Below, piece after piece: positions 22,799 to 30,628 of a stretch of DNA of 30,628 bases. A program made the translations under genes and the position numbers. Positions within the stretch are counted from its first letter, which is position 1, and the number at the start of each line of letters is the position of its first letter. The stretch comes from an uncultured Bacillus sp. (lineage in GTDB: Bacteria > Bacillota > Bacilli > Bacillales_B > DSM-18226). A model generated the notes under the pieces. The model did no database searches. It was not told the DNA's origin and saw only the letters and a program-made list of their open reading frames with translations. The DNA lies in NCBI RefSeq assembly GCF_946478885.1, contig NZ_CAMLDX010000037.1, positions 1-30,628 on the forward strand, read 5' to 3'.

Positions 22799-25700
22799 TT
22801 ATTTTTTTTCGAGATTGTTGGCGATTGTTTTTAGGTCGTTTATTGGTATTTCATTTGATAGCGAAGCAAGGACGCCTTGGTAGAATTCTTCGGCCTGATC
22901 GCTTAAGTGTGCCAGCAAGCTGGAGAATTCAGTTTCCAGTTGCTTGCTGTAGTGTTTTTTCAAGCTTTCTTTGCCTGATTCCAGATAGTGATCTGCCGGT
23001 TCCTGCAGATTGCTTTCCAGTTCTTCTCCTAATAGTTTGCGTTCATTCTTTTCAAAAAATGACTTAGGATTTTTAAAATACGATAACGCCGTTTTAAAGC
23101 GGCCCTTGTCAAGGGTGATAAATGCCGTTTCAAAATCAATGCTGTCAAGCCGCTTCATCTCATAGGTACTGAATGATGCCTCTGAACTCAGCTCCTGCAG
23201 CGAAGCAATGAGCGATTGCTCTGCCTGTGTAAGCACCTTGCCAATGAATGCCTCGATTCTAAGGGTCGTCGCACGAAGCTCCTGCGCAAAATCATAGCCA
23301 AAATCAGTCAGGAAGCCATCAAGGGCCTGCTGCAGCGCCTTCTTCAAATTTCTTCCGTCATCCTTTAATAGCGCCGGATTGAAGGATTCCTTCAGGAAAT
23401 CAGAAAAGCGAAGGAAGACACGCTGCTTGATATAGAAGACTAACTCATCGGTTTCCTGATTCAACCGCGTTTGCAGGAATGTACTTTGCTGCTCTTTGAT
23501 ACAGGTTAACATTTGTTCTTTTTCAGCTTTTAACTGTTCCCGTTTTTGCGCTTTTGTTTGCTGATCAGCTTCTGCAGAATGAATAAAACTGTGTAATTGT
23601 GCGATCATCCGCTGCCATTCTATTTTCGCCGCTGTCACCGCAATCTCCCGTAAATCATGCTCAATAAAGGAATAAAATTTTTCTTTGAAATCGCCGATTC
23701 CGGATGAAATGTCTGATTTCCCTTCCAGCTTCTCTTTCAAGGCCTGCAGACTTGATACCGGGAATAAATACGGCTGTCTTATGCCATAGGCAACCAGCTG
23801 TTCTTCCACATAATCGAGAACGGCATGCATTTCATCCTCATCATGAGCTAAATCGACTGCATTGACAATAAAGAACATTTTATCGAGAGCAAATGTATCC
23901 TTTACTCGCCCAAGCTGAATTAAAAATTCACGATCTGCTTTAGAAAAGGCATGATTATAATAGGTGACAAACAAAATCGCATCCGAATTCTTAATATAAT
24001 CAAAAGCTACTCCGGTATGACGGGCATTGATCGAATCAGCTCCTGGTGTATCCACCAGCGTGATGCCTTTTTTCGTTAATTCACAATCAAAATATACTTC
24101 GATCCACTCGACTAGACAGGACCGTTCTTCATTGGCTACAAATTTGGTGAATTCATCTAAATTCGTCAAAATCAATTGACCAAGCTGCTGTTTGTAAGCA
24201 TCAATACCACGGACAAAAGCATGTAGAAAGGCGAGATGTGTCTTCTCATAAGCATCAACTTCTTTAATATCTTCTTCGACCTTCTTTGCTGTCAGTACTG
24301 CATCATTGATGTCAACCGCTTCAAGTGAAAAGGCTCCAAGCGAACGATTGACATCCGTCATTAAGGTGTCATTGTTTTTCAACTTGACTAGGACGGTTCC
24401 GTGCGGATGCTTAGCATCGACCGGCATGATTTTATTGATCGCGGCAGTTGTCGGATTTGGTGAAACAGGCAACAGCTTGCTCCCGATTAAGGCATTGGCA
24501 AAAGAAGATTTACCTGCACTGAATGCCCCGAACAGAGCAACGGTAAATGATTGATGCTCCATGCGCTCCGCTTTTTGCTGTAACTCCTCAGAAATCTTCC
24601 TAAAACCAGGTATTCCCTTAACCTGATCGGCAGCATATTTTAAGGATGAAATAAACGGAGCAATATCGGTCCGCTCCTGTACGTTCCTGCTTCCCTCTGT
24701 ACGTTCCTTGCTTACTTTCGCAGGTCTTACCCTTTCTTCAACCTTTTCGTTGAGGTCATGGTACACTACATCCTCCTCAGCCGTGTGATCGACCGTGAGC
24801 CTGGCATATAGGGCTTGATATCGTTCGGTATCAAAGTGTCCAGTCAGCATTTGTTCCAAATGGATCTTAACGCTCAGGATTTGTTCATCCAATGCAGTTA
24901 AACGGTTTGCTGCATTTACATACACATTTAGGTGTTCCAGTTCCCTGCTTAGTTGCTGCTCAGCTGCTGACTGTTTGACCTTCCATTGGTCAAGATAGGC
25001 GGAAATGAAAGAGATAAGTTGTTTCTTCGTTCTTCTCTTAATGGCATCCGCCACATCTTTTGTATATTGTAAAACATAATCGCCGGAAAGCCGTGCTCCC
25101 GATTTTACAGTTTCACTCAGCAGGTCTTTATCAAAAGAGACCTTAAAGCCCTGTACTGTCGATAAAAGCTGCAGGTCTTCTAATTCACTTTCCCGCAAGA
25201 TACGCTGCAGTACCTCTTTTATGTGCCAGTCAATTTGCGATGTGACTTTTTCTGCAAGTTCTTCATAGAAGCGGTCCAATCTGGCCTGCCGTTCCTGTTC
25301 TGTTTTTTGTTTGGCAAAAAATAGTCCCATTTTAAAATCAGGCTGCATTGCCGCAAGATACTGCTCCGCTAAATCCCTTGTTGAAAAAGGCATTAAATAA
25401 GCATTATCCAAGACTTGATCAATATCGTCGTACAGTTGCTTTTCCTTTGCAGCAAGAGAAGATTTCATTTCCTCAAGCTGAGATGATAGATCAGCTGCCT
25501 TTTGGAAAAGCTCCTGTCTTTCTTCTTCCGTTAACTCATTCAGCTTTTCTTCCAGCCTTGCAACTTCTTCCTCATTTTTCGTCATTAGGAAAGCAATATG
25601 CTCTTCCCCGAGCTTTTTCAACGAATGATAAACCGAATCCGGCAGTGCATGGAAGCGTTCACTGACCTTTTCTTCGATAAACTGCTTCAATGCAGGATAT

Positions 25701-26449
25701 TGATTATGAGGATGATCTGTTTTTTTCAATGTAGTATAAAAAATCTGTGCGGGACGAACCCCCCACGAGGCAAAGGAATGTCGGACACTGTCTTTAAATG
25801 CCTCAAAGCTTAATTCCTCTTCTCGGTGCTTATCAATTTGGTTAATGACTAGATATACCTGTTTACCTGCTTCTGTCAATTCTTTTGTAAACAAAAAGTT
25901 CAATTCGCTTTGCACATGATTATAATCCATTACATAGAACACGATATCTGCCAAATGCAAGGCGGATTCGGTAGCAATCCGGTGTGCGTCATCGGTCGAA
26001 TCAATTCCCGGTGTATCCATTATGATGATATTTTCCGGAATCGTCGTTTTGGAATAGCTGATTTCTATTGATTGAATAGAATCTCCATCCTTACAATATG
26101 ATTTTACTTTCTCATAATCATAAGGAGCCGGATATTTGAGTGGACGCTCTTCCTTAAAATAAACCTTCGCATAATCGTCCCCCGATTTGATTTTGACTAG
26201 ATTAGCACTCGTCGGAATTGGACTGGAAGGTAAAATGTTCTCTCCCATTAACTGATTGATCATGCTTGATTTTCCAGCGGAGAAATGTCCGCAAAAAGCG
26301 ATGGAATATTCCTGTTTCTCCAGTTTCATCGCTAAGTCTTTTGCCCTATCGGCTGTCTGTTCATTTTGCTGGTTTGTAACAATTTCAAACAGGGCCGCTA
26401 TTTGCCCTTTCAGCATTGTTGCATCTCGCTGTATTTGCGTATTGACCAT
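22799..26449 (-). CDS. dynA: Bacterial dynamin-like protein DynA (two fused dynamin halves)
   Basis: A 1216-residue large GTPase that tethers and fuses membranes; in B. subtilis DynA (YpbR, 1193 aa) aids membrane repair and phage resistance. It is an internal fusion of two dynamin modules. The first has G1 GHFSAGKSS (54-62), a G3 DTPGIDST and G4 NQID; the second has G1 GAFSAGKSS (641-649), G3 DTPGADS and G4 NAVD. Each GTPase domain is followed by long coiled-coil stalk segments, e.g. EEEVARLEEKLNELTEEE. Both P-loops are intact. The start at MVNTQIQ is chosen because AAGGGGT lies about nine bases upstream; the frame opens 33 bases earlier without a site. It is located between ypcP and pbuX-xpt as in B. 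subtilis, though ypbQ and bcsA are not found. Confidence 0.95.
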   Translation of the reverse strand: MVNTQIQRDATMLKGQIAALFEIVTNQQNEQTADRAKDLAMKLEKQEYSIAFCGHFSAGKSSMINQLMGENILPSSPIPTSANLVKIKSGDDYAKVYFKEERPLKYPAPYDYEKVKSYCKDGDSIQSIEISYSKTTIPENIIIMDTPGIDSTDDAHRIATESALHLADIVFYVMDYNHVQSELNFLFTKELTEAGKQVYLVINQIDKHREEELSFEAFKDSVRHSFASWGVRPAQIFYTTLKKTDHPHNQYPALKQFIEEKVSERFHALPDSVYHSLKKLGEEHIAFLMTKNEEEVARLEEKLNELTEEERQELFQKAADLSSQLEEMKSSLAAKEKQLYDDIDQVLDNAYLMPFSTRDLAEQYLAAMQPDFKMGLFFAKQKTEQERQARLDRFYEELAEKVTSQIDWHIKEVLQRILRESELEDLQLLSTVQGFKVSFDKDLLSETVKSGARLSGDYVLQYTKDVADAIKRRTKKQLISFISAYLDQWKVKQSAAEQQLSRELEHLNVYVNAANRLTALDEQILSVKIHLEQMLTGHFDTERYQALYARLTVDHTAEEDVVYHDLNEKVEERVRPAKVSKERTEGSRNVQERTDIAPFISSLKYAADQVKGIPGFRKISEELQQKAERMEHQSFTVALFGAFSAGKSSFANALIGSKLLPVSPNPTTAAINKIMPVDAKHPHGTVLVKLKNNDTLMTDVNRSLGAFSLEAVDINDAVLTAKKVEEDIKEVDAYEKTHLAFLHAFVRGIDAYKQQLGQLILTNLDEFTKFVANEERSCLVEWIEVYFDCELTKKGITLVDTPGADSINARHTGVAFDYIKNSDAILFVTYYNHAFSKADREFLIQLGRVKDTFALDKMFFIVNAVDLAHDEDEMHAVLDYVEEQLVAYGIRQPYLFPVSSLQALKEKLEGKSDISSGIGDFKEKFYSFIEHDLREIAVTAAKIEWQRMIAQLHSFIHSAEADQQTKAQKREQLKAEKEQMLTCIKEQQSTFLQTRLNQETDELVFYIKQRVFLRFSDFLKESFNPALLKDDGRNLKKALQQALDGFLTDFGYDFAQELRATTLRIEAFIGKVLTQAEQSLIASLQELSSEASFSTYEMKRLDSIDFETAFITLDKGRFKTALSYFKNPKSFFEKNERKLLGEELESNLQEPADHYLESGKESLKKHYSKQLETEFSSLLAHLSDQAEEFYQGVLASLSNEIPINDLKTIANNLEKK

Positions 26450-26740
26450 GAATGTACTACCCCTTGTTTTTTCAATATACAAACTATTTTAAACGATCTT
26501 CCGCTTATTTCCTACATAAAAATGCTGAATATAGATGAAAGAGAAAAGAATTTTTTCCCTACCGAGCATGAATAATGGATCATTTAATATACACTTCGGG
26601 ATTTTATATGGTGGGGAACTTAATAAGAGCCTGGTTTTTACGAATATTCTAGGATTTTCAAGAGGTCAATGAATCAGATAACTTGCACCTTATTGGAGTA
26701 AAATGGAGAAATCCTCCACTAATAAGCCTTTTTCAGGTAA

Positions 26741-26783
26741 AAATAAAGCCGGCTGTCACGAACCATGAACACCGGCTTTATTT
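26741..26783. terminator. 12-bp hairpin with A/T flanks, bidirectional terminator
   Basis: AAATAAAGCCGG (26741-26752) and CCGGCTTTATTT (26772-26783) are perfect inverted copies; TGT/ACA can extend the pairing in the loop. It follows the tiny membrane-peptide gene on the minus strand. The rest of 26450-26851 shows no gene. Confidence 0.7.
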
Positions 26784-26851
26784 GATATGGACTTCATTCA
26801 TTAGCTATTACCTTCTTTGCAACAGCAGTGTTAAAAATGACTAGGCAGTAT

Positions 26852-26950
26852 TTATCTATTATGATGATGCGGTTTCGTCACACGGTTCAAAACATATCTT
26901 AACACAAATGCATAGATCACAACTGAAATGCCGATGAAAAGATAAACCAT
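26852..26950 (-). CDS. Putative 32-residue membrane peptide with His-rich tail
   Basis: A minus-strand ATG with AGGAG 11 bases upstream opens a 32-residue frame. One hydrophobic helix (MVYLFIGISVVIYAFVLRYVL) is followed by a basic, His-rich end, NRVTKPHHHNR. A good terminator stands about 70 bases past the stop. The positive-inside rule would put the His tail in the cytoplasm. I know no homologue. The neighbouring 26951-27284 stretch contains only the hairpin at 27089-27127 and no supported gene. Confidence 0.5.
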   Translation of the reverse strand: MVYLFIGISVVIYAFVLRYVLNRVTKPHHHNR

Positions 26951-27088
26951 AGAAAGACACACTCCTGCCCGCCTTCATTGATAATAGATATCATTTACAA
27001 TTACATCGTAGCATGACTGTTCCTGAATTTCAATCAGGATCAGGTATAACAGGTCTTTTATCCCGGAATGAACGAAACAGCGGCTGTC

Positions 27089-27127
27089 AAAAATGGGTGT
27101 CACAACTTAGTTATGACACCCATTTTT
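27089..27127. terminator. Terminator hairpin downstream of pbuX
   Basis: AAAAATGGGTGTCA and TGACACCCATTTTT are exact 14-base inverted copies separated by about 11 bases. The flanking A and T runs suit termination in both directions. It lies about 160 bases after the pbuX stop. Confidence 0.72.
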
Positions 27128-27284
27128 ATTTTATAACAATCAAAAAGCCGATTTCTCAAGGACTTCTCCGACCCTGTACATACAGAAAATGCTAGGGAAC
27201 GGACGATTATCCGAGTTTTAGCATTTATATGAAAATCTGTTTGAGGCTACGTCCTCCAACTATTTCAAACGGGTTTACCAAAGT

Positions 27285-29450
<2,166 letters not shown>

Positions 29451-29456
29451 AGTTTT

Positions 29457-29484
29457 ATTATATCATCTGTATCACATTATTCAA
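29457..29484 (-). promoter_or_regulatory. Promoter of xpt-pbuX
   Basis: TTGAAT (29484-29479) and a perfect TATAAT (29462-29457), 16 bases apart on the minus strand, predict a start near 29450. I see no PurR-box (CGAA-type) nearby. Confidence 0.72.
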
Positions 29485-29674
29485 TAGACATTCAATAAAT
29501 ACACGTATTATATTATTAAAGAGGTTTAAGAACATTCGTGTTTTTCTGATGTTTTATTTCTTTCACTTTAAATGATCATTGTACCTCTCGATGTCATTTT
29601 AAAATTTTTCTCTTGTCAAGTAGATATGTCACTTAGGACGATAGAACCAATGAACAAAGATAACAATATAATTT

Positions 29675-29690
29675 TGTGACATTGTTCACT
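29675..29690 (+). promoter_or_regulatory. Fnr/Crp-type palindrome, distal site
   Basis: TGTGA-CATTGT-TCACT matches the B. subtilis Fnr/E. coli Crp-like consensus TGTGA-N6-TCACA/T in all conserved positions. Its centre (29682.5) lies 146 bp upstream of the proximal box, close to 14 helical turns. No -10 at the matching -41.5 position is seen beside it in either direction. It is also inside a wider TGAACAA (29651-29657)...TTGTTCA inverted pair. Confidence 0.6.
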
Positions 29691-29821
29691 TTTTATTCAT
29701 TCAACCATTTTACGTTGATATAGCAAAGGAAATCGTCCTAAAAAGAATGGCAAATTCATCAAAGCTGTTTCCTTTCCGTTCTCGACGTTCACATTTTATT
29801 CAAATTTAAAAACTATCAAAA

Positions 29822-29863
29822 GTGATTTTAATCACCGCCAAATCAATTTAACACTGCTATTAT
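29822..29863 (+). promoter_or_regulatory. Fnr-dependent-type promoter of the ba3 oxidase operon
   Basis: GTGA-TTTTAA-TCAC (29822-29835) is a symmetric Fnr/Crp-type box centred at 29828.5. An extended -10, TGC-TATTAT (29855-29863), predicts a start near 29870, placing the box at -41.5, the class II activator position. No -35 hexamer is evident, consistent with activator dependence. The resulting leader to the first ATG is about 119 nt. Confidence 0.68.
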
Positions 29864-29988
29864 AGTAATAAAGCAAAATATGAATAATTTGTGAACTGCC
29901 ATAAACGGTGTGGAATCTTCACAATAGTCTAGTATTATGAAATTGTAATCATTTACTTTTTCCAATCCAGCGAAGGGAGTGAGGGAGA

Positions 29989-30138
29989 ATGGCTCAACCA
30001 AAACATAAGACTGAAGGAAAAGCAACTGCTGATGAAAACACAAATTTAAAAGGAACATTGGCCTCTGTTTTTTTGGTTGGTTTTGTGATTATAGCCACTT
30101 GGGTAAGCGTTTACTTTGTGTATCTTGATCGTTTTTAA
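29989..30138 (+). CDS. ba3-type cytochrome c oxidase subunit 2A
   Basis: A 49-residue protein, too short for many gene finders. A hydrophilic start (MAQPKHKTEGKATADENTN) precedes one transmembrane helix (about 21-46, GTLASVFLVGFVIIATWVSVYF) and the end VYLDRF. Its position one gene before subunit II of a ba3-type oxidase, and its single helix, fit subunit IIa, which replaces the missing first helix of subunit II in B-family oxidases. AAGGGAG lies about nine bases before the ATG. It should be the first gene of the operon controlled by the promoter at 29822-29863. Confidence 0.88.
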   Translation: MAQPKHKTEGKATADENTNLKGTLASVFLVGFVIIATWVSVYFVYLDRF

Positions 30139-30162
30139 GAAGGATAAAGGGGGAATAAAGCC

Positions 30163-30628
30163 ATGCATATGCATAAGTTTGAAAAGGCTTGGCTTACTTT
30201 CGGAATAGCAGCACTTATCGTTTTCCTAACCGTTTTAGGTGTAAGTGCTTTCTATCTTGGAAATCAGCCACCAAGCTGTTTATCTACTATTAATCCAGAA
30301 AAGGTAGATACAACTGCTCCATTTGATAAACCTGGCCTTAATAAAGTTGAAGGAAAAGAATGGGATTATGAATTAGTTTTTGTAGCGTCTGCGTTTTCTT
30401 TTAATCCAGCGTCAGTACAAGTTCCGCTCGGAGCAAAAGTAAAAGTGATGGCAACAACGAAAGATGTTATCCACGGTTTTGAAGTTGCTGGAACAAACAT
30501 TAACATGATGCTTGAACCAGGCTTTATCAGTGAAATTGTCACTACATTTGACAAAGAAGGCGAATATTTAATTCTTTGTAACGAATATTGCGGTGCTGGT
30601 CACCACTTAATGACATCAAAAATCGAGG
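30163..30628 (+). CDS. Cytochrome c oxidase subunit II, ba3 type (cut by window end)
   Basis: The first 155 residues are present and the frame runs off the window just before the family's usual end. One N-terminal helix (about 10-32) anchors a cupredoxin domain that receives electrons from cytochrome c through the binuclear CuA centre. CuA ligands are all visible: His104 (DVIHGFEV), then Cys139, Glu141 (backbone), Cys143, His147 and Met150 in CNEYCGAGHHLM. The single helix, rather than two, is the mark of B-family (ba3) subunit II. It starts 24 bases after subunit 2A, with AAAGGGGG upstream; a second ATG two codons later is possible. Subunit I should follow outside the window. Confidence 0.94.
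   Translation, partial: MHMHKFEKAWLTFGIAALIVFLTVLGVSAFYLGNQPPSCLSTINPEKVDTTAPFDKPGLNKVEGKEWDYELVFVASAFSFNPASVQVPLGAKVKVMATTKDVIHGFEVAGTNINMMLEPGFISEIVTTFDKEGEYLILCNEYCGAGHHLMTSKIE

Noticed and set aside
29843..30058. 71-codon minus-strand frame
   Set aside because: Antisense to subunit 2A and its promoter; no ribosome binding site.

Overview
The window reads as chromosomal DNA of a low-GC Gram-positive rod of the family Bacillaceae. AGGAGG-type ribosome binding sites are common. MntR, CspD, YpeQ/YpeP/YpdQ, YpcP, DynA, Xpt/PbuX, YclJ/YclK and FabHB (YhfB) are all close to their Bacillus subtilis counterparts as I remember them. Names come from recognising protein motifs and remembered sequences; no database search was run.

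Layout. (1) 33-4821, all minus strand: manganese regulator mntR, a secreted protein built of six exact-length 28-residue repeats, a membrane-anchored PrsA-like foldase, and the yclJK-type two-component system. The promoters of the repeat protein and the foldase both carry direct repeats with an 11-bp period, as expected for an OmpR/PhoP-type regulator, and the yclJ-like regulator gene lies beside them. (2) 5047-9017: a possible small gene, an M19 dipeptidase-like protein lacking the usual first zinc motif, an MHS-type transporter, and two candidate tiny genes, one for a Cys-rich peptide and one for a membrane peptide. (3) 9331-15278: an HtrA-type protease, a single-domain rhodanese, topoisomerase III, a YbaK-type deacylase and FabHB with a FapR operator. 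(4) 15339-16400: a well-conserved cobalamin riboswitch that leads only into an unrecognised short ORF without a clear ribosome binding site, and an apparently degraded stretch. (5) 16464-29167: a region in the order of the B. subtilis cspD-ypeQ-ypeP-ypdQ...ypcP...ypbR(dynA)...pbuX-xpt neighbourhood, with insertions (an EamA transporter, a DUF6123-like protein, a two-domain rhodanese and a RlaP/YcgL-like nucleotidyltransferase). (6) 29989-30628: the start of a ba3-type cytochrome oxidase operon (subunit 2A, then subunit II cut by the window end).

Regulation is the most rewarding part. The ba3 oxidase promoter has a GTGA-N6-TCAC palindrome exactly 41.5 bp upstream of the start predicted from an extended -10, the class II Fnr/Crp geometry, and a second perfect TGTGA-N6-TCACT box lies 146 bp further upstream. 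The xpt-pbuX operon, which I remember as guanine-riboswitch-controlled in B. subtilis, here has a roughly 280-nt structured leader in which I cannot find the purine aptamer core. A family of TGGTGCCTGACACC palindromes sits at the 3' ends of four separate minus-strand genes. I saw no rRNA, tRNA, CRISPR array, insertion sequence or prophage.
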